Assembly: GCA_033398695.1 (NCBI GenBank)
Contig: JAWKAU010000041.1
Location: forward strand, 620,001-684,000
Direction of reading: 5' to 3'
Source of the DNA: Orobanche coerulescens
Lineage: Eukaryota > Streptophyta > Magnoliopsida > Lamiales > Orobanchaceae
Length of the DNA: 64,000 nucleotides
The notes under the pieces are model-generated. The model made no database searches. It saw only the letters and a list, made by a program, of their open reading frames with translations, and was not told where the DNA came from. The position numbers and the translations under genes are program-made. Shown here in pieces: positions 11,986 to 23,385 of this stretch (position 1 is its first letter; each line of letters starts with the position of its first letter).

Positions 11986-13039
11986 TTAGAGTCGAATACT
12001 AAGAATATAGGTAGCTTCTCCCAAGTCTTTTATGGAGAAATTACTCGAAAGCCAAGCTTTCACAGAACTGAGCATTCCCACATCATTTACTATTAGTAGA
12101 ATGTCATCTACATATAGTACTAAGAATGCGATCTTGCTCCCACTAATCCTCTTGTATACACAAGGTTCCTCCTCATTTTTCACGAAATCAAACTCTTTGA
12201 CTGCCTCGTCAAAACGAAGGTTCCAACTACGCGACGCTTGCTTCAGTCTATAAATGGAATGCTGAAGCTTGCACACTTTCTGAATATCAACTTCGGACAT
12301 AAAGCCTTTAGGCTGCTCCATATAGATTTCCTCCTCGAGGAATCCATTAAGGAAAGCCGTCTTTACGTCCATTTGCCATATCTCATAATCGTGGTAGGCA
12401 GCTATAGCAAGCATCATGCGAATAGACTTGATCATGGCTACGGGCGAGAAGGTATCGTGGTAATCGATCCCTTCCTTTTGGGTATAACCCTTTGCCACAG
12501 GCCTGGCCTTATAGGCGTCAACCTTGCCATCACCATCAGTCTTTCTCTTGTAGATCCACTTGTTCCCAATAGGCACTATGCCCTTGGGGCGGTCTACTAG
12601 AGTCCAGACCTGATTGACATGCATCGAGTCTATCTCAGCTTCCACAGCTTCGCGCCATTTCGCGGAGTCTACATCCACCATTGCCTGGTCATAGGTCGTT
12701 GGGTCGGTCTCTTGGCTATCACTTGGAACCTCATGGAGACCCAGCTCCTCCAAGTGCACAAGCCCATACCTCTCAGGTAAATGAGATACCCTACTAGATC
12801 TACGAGGTGGTTGTACTTGTGTTTCAGAAGGTTCGGTTCCAATTTCTTGCATGGGTGTCTCCTTAGGAGTTCCATTGTAGTCTTCCAAAGAAATACTTCT
12901 ACCTGCTCCGCCTTCCTGGATGAACTCATCTTCCAGGAAGTGTGCTTGTAAAGTAACAACGATCTTTCGATCTTCAGGCATGTAGAATAGATATCCCATT
13001 GTCCCATACGGAAATCCAATGAAACGTCCCTTCGCGGTC
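11986..13039 (-). pseudogene. Copia reverse transcriptase and integrase tail
   Basis: One long frame starts at the Athila junction and runs down to 11986. It opens with the integrase tail KGRFIGFPYGTMGYLFY, then a Pro/Ser-rich linker with SSRVSHLPERYG, then RT: MDVKTAFLNGFLEEEIYMEQPKGF and the catalytic YVDDI box. The usual LVAKGYTQKEGIDYHDTFSPV block is present with a small change (RPVAKG). A stop ends the frame just after the RT thumb region at 11986, so RNase H is separate. Upstream integrase lies beyond the Athila element at 23386 and beyond. Confidence 0.88.
13035..13039 (+). other. Target site duplication of Athila, left copy
   Basis: CGGTC at 13035-13039 and CGGAC at 23386-23390 flank the Athila LTRs and differ at one base. 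When one copy and the Athila element are left out, the copia integrase reading frame continues without a shift, which supports these as the true ends. Confidence 0.85.
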
Positions 13040-14350
13040 TGTTGCAATATTCCTTACACGCAAGTGCACGTCATCGTTTACAAGTAATAAAGTGATAAGT
13101 AGAGTATCGTTCCCACGAGGACTGAATCTCTAACTACCGATTTTTTCGTATTCCAATTTTATTTGAACAATCGAATTTGGGTTTGTGCAATTAATAACTA
13201 AAGGAATTACTAAAATACTAGTAGAAAACGATAGCTTGAATAAAGGAGATCAAATGATGAATAAGTCTAGGGTTCTGAATCCACCTTAGTTTATCCGAAT
13301 TTACTTTCGATTATCCGTAATAAATAATTTTCCCAATTTATTGAAGGCGGAGATTGCTAATATATTCTACCGCCTCTCCCGAGGTCAATAGATTTATCTA
13401 AAAGCGAATAACGCACTCTATCCCTAGGTGAATTAATTCGTCAATAGGCAAAAAGCATGAAATCTCCCAAAGGCCACGTAGTTCCTATGAGTATATTCCT
13501 ATCTCACAGAATAAAACGGTCCTCACCAATAGTTCCTCACCAAATCTCCTCTCCCGATTCGAAGTGAATGATTAAATCAATACAACTATTGGCCAGATAA
13601 TTGCAAGCATTAAACATAATTGGGACAACTCAATAAAAAGGTAATTAATTGGATAATCTCAAGAAATTCGTCAAAACAAAGGGTTCATCAAAACCCTAGA
13701 TTAGGGTTTTAGCCTGACATACTATTAATTGAAATTACAGAATAAATAAATGAAAGCATAAAATTCAAACGCAGATGAAGCTCGGATTCCTCCGTTCTTC
13801 AGCTTCCGCCCTCTGCCCTTGAAGTCTTCTGCTTCCCTCTTCTTCTGCCGTCTCCAAGCTTAAGCTCCAAAAGATTCCAGATCCAAAAGATAATTAATTA
13901 GGGTCTTAAACCCTATTTATAGCTCAGCACATCTCCAAATCGCGTCCGTATCAGTTGGTCGAAAACTGGCTTCGAAACGGCCCAAAATCCGCGCGGACAT
14001 ACAAAAACCGCCAAGTGTGCCGCGACGCACTAAACTCGTGTGCGCGCACGTGGCCTTCACTGAAGCCCGGGCGTCATCAATTTCTTCAGTGCCGCATCTC
14101 ACTGGGCTGTGCCGCGGCACAGAGTACAGTTACTCGCCTTGGTGGGTGTCTTCCTTTGCCGCGGCTCGCCTTCCTTGTGCCGCGGCTCGAGTCCAGATTT
14201 GCCGTTTCGCCGTTTTGCCTAGTTTTAGCTCCCTAATTCAATTTCCTGTCAATCATACAAAATTAAGGCATTAAAGGCTCATTTAGACAATTTCACTCTC
14301 CAAAATACTACAAAATAATGATAAATAAGCGTATAAAAATACGCCTAACA
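13040..14350 (-). repeat. 3' LTR of Athila
   Basis: This LTR is 1311 bp. The minus strand begins TGTTAGGCGTATTTTTATAC and the other end is TGTTGCAATATTCC on the plus strand. It is nearly identical to the 5' LTR except in a GC-rich segment at about 14020-14215, where differences are dense. Confidence 0.93.
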
Positions 14351-14365
14351 AATACCCCCAAACTT
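14351..14365 (-). other. Polypurine tract of Athila
   Basis: The minus strand reads AAGTTTGGGGGTATT directly before the 3' LTR, preceded by GCTTGAGGACAAGCAAAGG, a sequence typical of Athila-group elements. It serves as primer for plus-strand DNA synthesis in this family. Confidence 0.8.
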
Positions 14366-16680
14366 AAGCCTTTGCTTGTCCTCAAGCAAAAAGAATTAAA
14401 TTCAATAAAAGAATGTCGTGAATCATCATGCAACTCATGGTGTTCAACCTAATCAATACTATCCTGTAATTCTCTCTATATAATACGAGTGTCATAAAAG
14501 CGAGCTGCACTCAGAATAATGATTCCGCAAACTAATCAAGTTCAGTCCTAATCACTCGTTCATGAAGAAAATCCAGCTCAAAGATTAACAAAACGTGAGT
14601 CAAATCGACCGTCAATATGAAAGGCTAAAATAAACAAGCTAGTTCGTCCCGTTCCACAGTCTAGTGGCACAATTTTCACGAGTTTCATAACAAATAAACC
14701 TCGGACAGTATTCCCTTATATATATGTTCAAGAATTTGATTCGAGTTGACCACTAGGTTAGGATCTCGGGATATTTCATCGGGATAATCCTAGGGTGGAA
14801 CTTCCATTCTAATGTATTTGGAAAACCGTTTGACGTAAAAGACACTCATGGGGCACATGGATGCTTCTAGTTACTAAGCTCCCGTCTACAGCGGAGAAAC
14901 AACTCGAATATATAATTTCCGCATGTCCGAATCAAGGTTGCCGTTTTACGCGAGAGTAAACAGCGGGTCACGCGAATACCCCCGGTTACTAAACTCCCTA
15001 TCATTGGCACATGTGAAATATCTAAATCACTAGTCTAATCAGGGTCGTCGTTTTACGCGAGAGTAAACAACGGGTCACGCGAATGCCCCCGGTTACTAGA
15101 CTTCCCTTCATAGAACAACATTATCTCGACTTTTGGGAAAAACTGACCGACTCTAAACTCAATCTAAATGCCAACACGACTAATGAAACAGTACAACTCA
15201 CTATCCGGAAAATGTAACCAAACGTATTGACGGTGATTTTAAAACAAGTATGTATCGTCTCTTATCTGCCAAGACCTCTACAATCACGAAAAATTTTGGA
15301 CCTAAATGAATACTAAGCAGAACAGAAATAACTGACTACAACTTGACTAAAACTCGACTGCTTCTTCAGAGAGAAAAACAGTGTCGTAACATCGGTATCA
15401 CACAAATAGAAGCACGAAAAATTCACGAATAAAGAAAAACTAAGACAAGCAAGGCTATCTAAAAAATTTTACGCAAAGTAATGAAAAGTGCAACGAAATA
15501 AAGTACAGCAATGAAATAAAGTACAGCAATGAATGTAGCAACTGAAAGTAAATCCCCCCCAAACTTAGGACGTACATTGACCTCAATGGACAAAATTGAT
15601 ATGCAATAAAAGTAAAAGGTCAAGTACTCCCCTCCAGTCCGCTCAAGAGCTGGTGCCGGCATCATCCGGTGAGCTTGCACGCTTCTTGACTACATCATGC
15701 GGAGTGTGAATAAATGGGCAATTTTCCATTGCTACAATTTATCAAACACCTTGTGTGCACAAGTGAAAATGAAGAACAAGAATTTTGATGGTTAATTCCA
15801 AATCCCAAAAATAATAACACAGATAATAGCCCTGAATCACGACAACTATCATCAACAATTCGTTCATAAATATCAATTCCATCACAATATCAAATTCCCC
15901 ATATTCCAACTCCATTTTAGAAACAATAGTGAAGAACAACTAGTAATATATAACTTCAAATCTTTTCACATCAAGAACCACTTATGATTTAGAAATCAAA
16001 AATTACCTGGAGAATTGGAGAAGGAGACTAATAGAATGGTATCAACTGACCTCAATTGTGTGAAGGAAGGAAGGAAGGGAGGGAAGAAGTATCTTGTGTA
16101 GGCCGATCAATTGAATGAGCCCTACCTGGCCGCTTTTATTTTGCGACGGGGGCCGCGGCACAATATAAGTGAGCCACGGCCCAAAGTACAGTAAGATTGG
16201 GACGTTTTGTAATGTCGCCGGGTGCCGCGGCTCAGTTTTCGTGTGCCGCGGCTCAGTGTGTTAGTGTGCCGCGGCTCATTATTAGTGTGCCGCGGCACAA
16301 AGTACAGGCTCCCTGGGCGTTTCTTGGCCATTTAGTGTGCCGCGGCTCAGGTTTAGTGTGCCGCGGCTCAGCGACCTAGTGTGCCGCGGCTCAGTAAGAT
16401 CATGCCGCGGCACAAGGTACAGTTTGATCGGCCATTTTTCATCAGCTGGTGTGTGCCGCGGCTCACTGGTATCTGCTGCCCATCATTGAATTCCTTCCCT
16501 TTCCGATTCACGCATTGAATTTTTACGAAAACATCAAGACGAGAGGGAAGGATGGATCAAAGAAGAAAGAAGACAAAGAGAGACTCTAAAAATGCAAGAA
16601 AACAACAAAGAATCTACAACTAATACTCGGGTTGCCTTGAGAGCGCTAAGTTTATAGTCTTCATAGGACTTTTCTCGCAT
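14366..16680 (-). other. Athila 3' non-coding region
   Basis: There is no long frame. It includes two similar blocks near 14890-14990 and 15000-15100 sharing the words TTTTACGCGAGAGTAAACA, GCGGGTCACGCGAAT and CCCCGGTTACTA, and the GC-rich CCGCGG repeats at 16140-16465. Athila elements often carry an env-like frame in this place; I see no membrane-protein frame here, so it is lost or was never present. Confidence 0.6.
16140..16465. repeat. Cluster of TGCCGCGGC(T/A)CA motifs
   Basis: About ten copies of TGCCGCGGCTCA or TGCCGCGGCACA occur within 330 bp, often preceded by TTAGTG and spaced 18-30 bp. The form GTGCCGCGGCAC is a perfect 12-bp palindrome with a central SacII-type CCGCGG. The same motif recurs in both Athila LTRs (about 14030-14195 and 23080-23225), often with the tail 'agagtacag'. 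It is thus an element-specific repeat, not chance base composition. Confidence 0.85.
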
Positions 16681-18651
16681 TCATACGGCGGTGGATAAGG
16701 TGACGCTGCTCGTTTTCTGCGTGTCTATTGGATTTCCCAAGTATGCCTTCAACCGTTGTCCATTAACTTTGAATTTTCGCCATCTCTTTGAACTTCTCGC
16801 ACCATGTGGAAACACTTGAACTACGGTGAACGGTCCCGACCATCGTGAACGCAATTTCCCGGGAAATAACTTTAAGCGTGAGTTAAATAGCAACACCTCT
16901 TGACCCGGGACAAATTCTCTCTGCGTGATGTGCTTATCATGCCAAATCTTTGTCCGCTCCTTATAAAGTTTTGCATTTTCGTATGAGTTGTGGCGAATTT
17001 CTTCCAACTCGTTCAGCTGCAAACAACGCTTTTCCCCAACGGATTTTAGATCAAAGTTTAGTTTCTTTATCGCCCAGTAAGCACGGTGTTCCATCTCTAC
17101 GGGTAGATGGCAACCTTTCCCATAGACCAATCTGTAGGGCGACATTCCGATAGGTGTTTTATACGCAGTCCGGTACGCCCAAAGTGCATCATCGAGTTTA
17201 AATGACCAATCTTTTCGAGACGAGCTGACCGACTTTTCTAGAATCCACTTCAGCTCTCGATTTGATATCTCGACTTGACCGCTCGTATGCGGATGGTATG
17301 TTGTGGCAACACGATGAGTGACTCCGTATTTTCTCAAAACCGCATCAAGAAATTTGTTGTCGAAGTGTGACCCACCATCACTTATAATAGCACGTGGAGT
17401 CCCAAAGCGTGTGAAGATATGTTGTTTAATAAACTTGATTACGACATTGGACCCATTCGTAGGTGGTGCCACCGCTTCAACCCATTTTGAGACATAATCT
17501 ACGGCCACCAAAATATAGAGATTCTTGTTTGATGGGGGAAATGGACCCATGAAGTCGATCCCCCATACATCAAACAATTCGACTTCAAGTATGGTGTTCA
17601 GAGGCATTTCGTGTCGTCTTGAGATGTTTCCTGTCCGTTGACACCGATCACACGTAGACACAAAGGAGTGAGCATCTTTGAATAAGGACGGCCAATAAAA
17701 TCCCGATTGTAAGACCTTCGCTGCTGTTCTATTTCCACTAAAATGTCCACCGTAGGGTGATGCATGGCAATGGTTCAGCACACTGTGGATTTCCTCATCC
17801 GGAATGCATCTACGGATAATTTGATTGGGGCATCGCTTGAAGAGAAAAGGATCGTCCCACAAATAGTACTTAGCATCCGAGATTAGCTTCTTCTTTTGAT
17901 GACGTGAGAGGTCGTTCGGAATTGTTTTACTTGCTAAGTAGTTCACTAGATCAGCATACCAAGGCGCATGTGTTGAATCCAACTTGTAGAGCTGCTCGTC
18001 GGGGAAGGTTTCTATAATTTGTGGCTGACTTTCTTCCTTCTCGAGGTGACTCTCTAATCGTGAAAGGTGATCGGCTATAACGTTTTCTGTCCCTTTCTTG
18101 TCCCGAATCTCCAAGTTGAATTCTTGAAGGAGTAGCACCCACCGAATCAACCTTGGTTTGGCATCCTTCTTCTCCAAAAGGTATTTTATTGCCGAATGAT
18201 CGGTCCACACTATCACTTTCGTTCCTAGTAGATAAGCCCGAAATTTATCAAATGCAAAGATCACCGCCAACAATTCCTTCTCCGTTGTGGCATAATTTCT
18301 TTGGGCGTCATCGAGCGTTCGGTTCGCATAGTATATGACTTGGAACACCTTCCCTCGTCTCTGCCCCAAAACAGCCCCAATGGCAAAGTCGCTAGCATCG
18401 CACATTAGTTCGAACGGAAGGTCCCAATCCGGAGCGACTATCACCGGTGCCGTGCTTAGAGCTTTCTTCAGCAACTGGAAACTTTCTTTACAAGGCTCGT
18501 CGAAAGTAAATGGGACATCTTTCATGAGTAAATTGCACGGTAACCGTGATCTTTGAAAAATCCTTAATAAATCGGCGATAGAAACCGGCATGTCCCAAAA
18601 ACTCCTAATCCCTTGACCAAGTGGGTGGAGGCATCTTCTCAATTGTCTCAA
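16681..18651 (-). pseudogene. Athila RNase H and integrase (656-codon frame)
   Basis: This is the longest open frame in the window. RNase H covers about residues 70-200 with CDASD (Asp85), TEKELL, TDHSA (Asp150) and ADHLS (Asp194). The integrase zinc-binding domain has His294/296, His303, Cys334 and Cys337. The DDE core has Asp366 (GIDFMGPF), Asp425 (ISDGGSHF) and Glu461 ([11 protein letters not shown]), all present. The C-terminal domain includes [10 protein letters not shown]. The first 40 residues are out of frame with respect to the RT thumb, so frameshifts near 18545 and 18650 separate this part from RT. Catalytic residues of both domains are kept, but the polyprotein cannot be made as one chain. 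A host gene role is unlikely; it lies between the family's usual neighbours. Confidence 0.88.
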
Positions 18652-19391
18652 TTTTCGCTCTGGCCGACTTCAATTCCATGTGAGGATATTCGATGGCCAA
18701 GCACAATGCCCTCCTGCACCATAAAATGACACTTCTCCCAATTCAAGACTAAATTGGTCTCTTCGCATCTTCTCAAGACTTTCTGCAAATTTTCCAAACA
18801 AATGTCAAATGAATCTCCAAAAACAGAAAAATCATCCATAAAAATCTCAATACACTGCTCTACCATGTCAGAAAAAATAGCCATCATACACCGTTGAAAA
18901 GTAGCCGGCGCATTACACAATCCAAAAGGCATGCACCTATAAGCGAAAATGCCGTAAGGACATGTAAACGTCGTTTTCTCTTGGTCTTCGGGGGCTATGT
19001 AAATCTGATTATACCCCGAATAACCATCGAGAAAGCAATAGAAATCGTGTCCGGCTAATCTATCTAACATCTGATCAATAAAAGGCAAGGGGAAATGATC
19101 TTTTCTAGTGGCCTTATTTAATTTCCTATAATCTATGCACATACGCCACCCCATAACAATCCTGGTGGGAATTAATTCATTATTATCGTTTTGAACAACT
19201 GTTATCCCACCCTTTTTCGACACAACTTGAACCGGACTTACCCACTTACTATCAGAAATTGGAAAGATCATACCTGCGTCGAGGAGTTTTAAAACCTCGA
19301 CTTTTACCACCTCCTTCATGTTAGGATTCAGTGGCGTTGATGCTCCACGGATGGTTTGTAGTCTTCCTCCATCAAAATCTTGTGCATGCAA
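18648..19391 (-). pseudogene. Athila reverse transcriptase
   Basis: 247 codons with the RT fingers and palm: SKWVSPVQVVSKKGG, MGWRMCIDYRKLNKATRKDH, FYCFLDGYSGYNQI (catalytic Asp kept), CPYGIFAYRCMPFGLCNAPA and the YxDD-type box FMDDFSVFGDSF. It ends just after [12 protein letters not shown], where a frameshift moves the thumb and RNase H into the next frame. Motif wording is typical of the Athila branch. The start at 19391 is only the first Met of the surviving frame; protease lies upstream in other frames. Confidence 0.88.
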
Positions 19392-20379
19392 ATCGATGGG
19401 CTGATCCCCTTAATATCCGCAATAGACCATCCAAGAGCGATTTGTACTCCTCAAAACTCTTAATAATTTTGCCTCTTGATCTCCTGCTAAAGTGGCCGAA
19501 AGAATAATCGGAAGGGAGTTGTCGGGCCCAGAATGCATATTTCAAATGAGGTGGCGCTTTTGAGTTCCAACTTTGGAGGTTTTTCAATCGATGGGGTCGG
19601 TCGAGTTAGTGAACTTCCTAGCTCCTCGAATGGTTTACGAATAAAAATTGGCGGGAAGCATCCATGTGTCGTACGTAGGTGCATGCTCTCCATTTGGTTC
19701 TAAAGCATTTCAATCAAAACGGATTCCAATGGATCGGGTGAATAATTTTCTCGAAAAGTTCTACTCACGCACGAGTCAATGACGTCAACTTTGAAACAAT
19801 TTTCGGCGTCACTTGGATATTTTACGGATCGAAAAATATTGAATGTTACTTGCTCCTCTTGAACACGCAAAGTCGCCTTTCCCTTTTCCACATCAATCAA
19901 CGTTCGGCTGTTGCCAAAAATGGTATTCCCAAAATAATTGGGATATCTTGGTCTTCTTCCATGTCAAGTACGATGAAATCGGCCGGAAAGATGAACTTAT
20001 CAACTTTGACTAAAACGTCCTCTATCACACCCCTCGGATATTTGATGGATCTATCGGCCAATTGTAGAGAGACTGCCGTCGGCTTGGCTTCCCAATCTCC
20101 ACTTTTTAAAAATAGAAAGGGGCATAAGATTTATACGGCCCCGAGATCGCATAGGGCTCTTTCAAAAGATGAATTTCCGATGATGCAAGGGATGGTGAAA
20201 CTTCCTGGATCTCTCAATTTAGGTGGGAGCTTCTTTTGTAAAATAGCGCCGCACTCCTCCGTTAAAGCGACTGTCTCATATTCCTCGAGCTTTCGTTTAT
20301 TGGACAAGATCTCTTTCATGAACTTGACGTAACTCGGCATTTGTTCCAATGCGTCGGCGAACGGAATGTTTATGTGCAA
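19392..20379 (-). pseudogene. Athila protease region, broken
   Basis: Pieces in several minus-strand frames. The part at 20131-20379 includes EILSNKRKLEEYETVALTEE and CIIGNSSFERALCDLGA, the conserved approach to the protease active site. It ends in a stop two codons after CDLGA, in a place where relatives continue with a serine. Downstream text near 20090-19850 reads LADRSIKYPRGVIEDVLVKV and then DIPIILGIPFLATA, the end of the protease. At least two frameshifts or stops separate these parts. Confidence 0.75.
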
Positions 20380-21962
20380 TTTCTTGAAGACGCCGAGGAA
20401 TTTTGAAAACCGCTTGTCCAGTTTTTGCTTTTGGAAACGCTGTGGGAATGGAATTTGAGGAGTGGGCCGAGTAGTCGATACTTCCTTTGGCTTGGGCGCC
20501 TCATCCTTTTCCTTCTCGTTCGCTCGATCGGCCGCTCTTTGTCATTAATGGGCTGCCCTTTCAACTCCTTTCCGCTTCGTAATTCGATCGCTTGCACATT
20601 TTCCTTGGATTTCACTTGGTGCGCGGGGCGATGCACCTTGAGACCGAGAAGACAATAAATTAGCAATCTGCCCCATTTGTGTTTCTAGATTTCGGATGGA
20701 GGTAGAATGATTTTGGAGGGTCGTCTCGGTGCGGGTCATGAATTGACTTGTGTTAGCCGCCAATTGAGCAAGAGCATCTTCCAAAGATACCTTTGGTGAT
20801 TGAGGGGGCTGCTGTGGGGGCTGCGCGAAGTGAGGTTGTGGAGGTTTCAAGGCTTGCCCATTTCTCCATGGAAAATTTTGTTGATTTCGCCACCCTTGAT
20901 TATAAGTGCTGGGGTAAGAATTGTTTTGTCGATTTCCATTGGCCACAAATTGAGCTTGCTCCATCTGATGTTGCTCGAACGGATTTCCAACTTGACACTC
21001 CGCGCTCGGGTGTGATCCGTTACACCAATTGCATGTCTCTATGGTAACGGGGGCTGGTGCGTGCGAAAATGCTTGGAGCTGTTGGGTCAAAGCGGCGACT
21101 TGAGATGACAAAGTGGAAATCGGATCAGCACTTGAAACTTCCATAACTCTCTTCGGTGTCAATCTTTCCGATGGCCATTGGTACGCATTAGCGGCCATAT
21201 CTTCCAAAAGCACGTGTGCCTCGGCCATAGACTTTCCCATCAAGGCCCCACCAGCGTCCGCATCCACGAGAGTGCGTGTAGAAGCACTTAAACCATTATA
21301 GAACGTATGAAGCTGAAGCCAATCAGGAATGCCGTGATGAGGGCATCTTCGTAGCAAATCTTTATATCGCTCCCACGCCTCGTGGAGCGATTCCATATCG
21401 TACTGACCAAAGGTGGTTATTTCGTTTCTCAACCTCGCCGTCTTAGCAGGTGGGAAGAATTTGGCAAGGAAGGCTTGCGCTAACCCCCCCATGTTGTAAT
21501 CGACCCCGGCGGTAAGGAATTTAACCAGAATTTTGCTTTATCCCTCAAAGAGAAAGTGAAAAGCCTCAATCGGATGGCATCGTCGGTGACACCATTAGTC
21601 TTGAACGTGTCGCATATCTCAAGGAAAGAAGCAATATGGGCATTCGGGTCGTCATTCGGCGATCATGAGAATTGGCTACTTTGCACCATCTGAATAATAG
21701 CCGGCTTGATCTCAAAATTATTGGCTTGGATAGTGGGACGCCGAATTCCCGAAAAATTAGCATTGATCTGCGGCATGGCATAATCTCGAAGAACTAGTTC
21801 TGGTTGAACTTGCCGCACTTGGTTATCTCCTCCTTGGACTTCGATAGTTTCGGCCATGTTGACCGTCGTCTGCAACTCTCTTTTCTCCTTTTTGTTCCTT
21901 CTTAGAGTGCGCTCGAGCTCGGTATCCAAAGGTAGTATGCCTTCGTTACCGAGTTTTCTCAT
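20380..21962 (-). pseudogene. Athila gag
   Basis: Begins near 21962 with a short leader (MRKLGNEGILPLDTE) and the Athila gag N terminus (RDYAMPQINANFSGIRRPTI, NNFEIKPAIIQMV). A frameshift near 21670 and another near 21500 lead into the frame at 20545-21492 with AQAFLAKFFPPAKTARLRNE, ITTFGQYDMESLHEAWERYK and DLLRRCPHHGIPDWLQLHTF, the gag capsid core. A Cys/His motif CNWCNGSHPSAEC and a Gln/Pro-rich tail follow. This is the canonical order for Athila gag. Confidence 0.86.
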
Positions 21963-22081
21963 GCACTACACAAAAGATCCTGAAAGGAAAAACAAATAAA
22001 CGAAATTAAATACAAAAAAAATAAAAATAAAACGTTCAAATTAAGACTGGAAATACTTAAATCGATATTAGAAAATTTCAG

Positions 22082-22099
22082 TCCCCGGCAACGGCGCCA
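22082..22099 (-). other. Primer binding site, tRNA-Asp
   Basis: The minus strand reads TGGCGCCGTTGCCGGGGA a few bases inside the 5' LTR. This equals the complement of the 3' end of plant tRNA-Asp and is the usual Athila-group primer site. Confidence 0.92.
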
Positions 22100-22105
22100 A
22101 AAACT

Positions 22106-23385
22106 TGTTGCGATATTCCTTACACGCAAGTGCACGTCATCGTTTACAAGTAATAAAGTGATAAGTAGAGTATCGTTCCCACGAGGACTGAATCTCTAAC
22201 TACCGATTTTTTCGTATTCCAATTTTATTTGAACAATCGAATTTGGGTTTGTGCAATTAATAACTAAAGGAATTACTAAAAGACTAGTAGAAAACGATAG
22301 CTTGAATAAAAGAGATCAAATGATGAATAAGTCTAAGGTTCTGAATCCACCTTAGTTTATCCGAATTTACTTTCGATTATCCGTAATAAATAATTTTCCC
22401 AATTTATTGAAGGCGGAGATTGCTAATATATTCTACCGCCTCTCCCGAGGTCAATAGATTTATCTAAAAGCGAATAACGCACGCTATCCCTAGGTGAATT
22501 AATTCGTCAATAGGCAAAAAGCATGAAATCTCCCAAAGGCCACGTAGTTCCTATGAGTATATTCCTATCTCACAGAATAAAACGGTCCTCACCAATAGTT
22601 CCTCACCAAATCTCCTCTCCCGATTCGAAGTGAATGATTAAATCAATACAACTATTGGCCAGATAATTGCAAGCATTAAACATAATTGGGACAACTCAAT
22701 AAAAAGGTAATTAATTGGATAATCTCAAGAAATTCGTCAAAACAAAGGTTTCATCAAAACCCTAGATTAGGGCTTTAGCCTGACATACTAATAATTGAAA
22801 TTACAGAATAAATAAATGAAAGCATAAAATTCAAACGCAGATGAAGCTCGGATTCCTCCGTTCTTCAGCTTCCGCCCTCTGCCCTTGAAGTCTTCTGCTT
22901 CCCTCTTCTTCTGCCGTCTCCAAGCTTAAGCTCCAAAAGATTGCAGATCCAAAAGATAATTAATTAGGGTCTTAAACCCTATTTATAGCTCAGCACATCT
23001 CCAAATCGCGTCCGTATCAGTTGGTCGAAAACTGGCTTCGAAACGGCCCAAAATCCGCGCGGACATACAAAAACCGCCAAGTGTGCCGCGGCGCACTAAA
23101 CCTGTGCCGCGGCACAGGGCCTTCAGCTGGAAGCCTGGGCGTCATCAATTTCTTCTGTGCCGCGGCACAGAGTACAGGTTACTCTGCCTTCGGCTGGGTG
23201 TCTTCCTGTGCCGCGGCTCAGAGTCCAGATTTGCCATTTTCACCCGTTTTGCCTCGTTTTAGCTCCCGGACTTCAATTTCCTGTCAATCATACAAAATTA
23301 AGGCATTAAAGGCTCATTTAGACAATTTCACTCTCCAAAATACTACAAAATAATGATAAATAAGCGTATAAAAATACGCCTAACA
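22106..23385 (-). repeat. 5' LTR of Athila
   Basis: This LTR is 1280 bp. It ends at 23385 on the plus strand with ATACGCCTAACA and is followed by the target duplication CGGAC. Four TGCCGCGGC motifs at 23084-23225 are better preserved than in the 3' LTR, where the matching segment has many small insertions, deletions and substitutions. Confidence 0.93.

Larger units (their letters stand above)
13040..23385 (-). mobile_element. Athila-type Ty3/gypsy retrotransposon
   Basis: A 10.3-kb element in the copia pol gene. LTRs are 13040-14350 and 22106-23385. A primer site complementary to tRNA-Asp and a purine tract AAGTTTGGGGGTATT lie at the proper inner edges. Gag with the Athila-type sequence, protease, RT, RNase H and integrase are all on the minus strand. 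A 2.3-kb non-coding stretch follows integrase, where Athila relatives often have an env-like frame; none is seen here. Gag, protease and RT carry frameshifts, while RNase H/integrase is one open frame. Confidence 0.92.
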
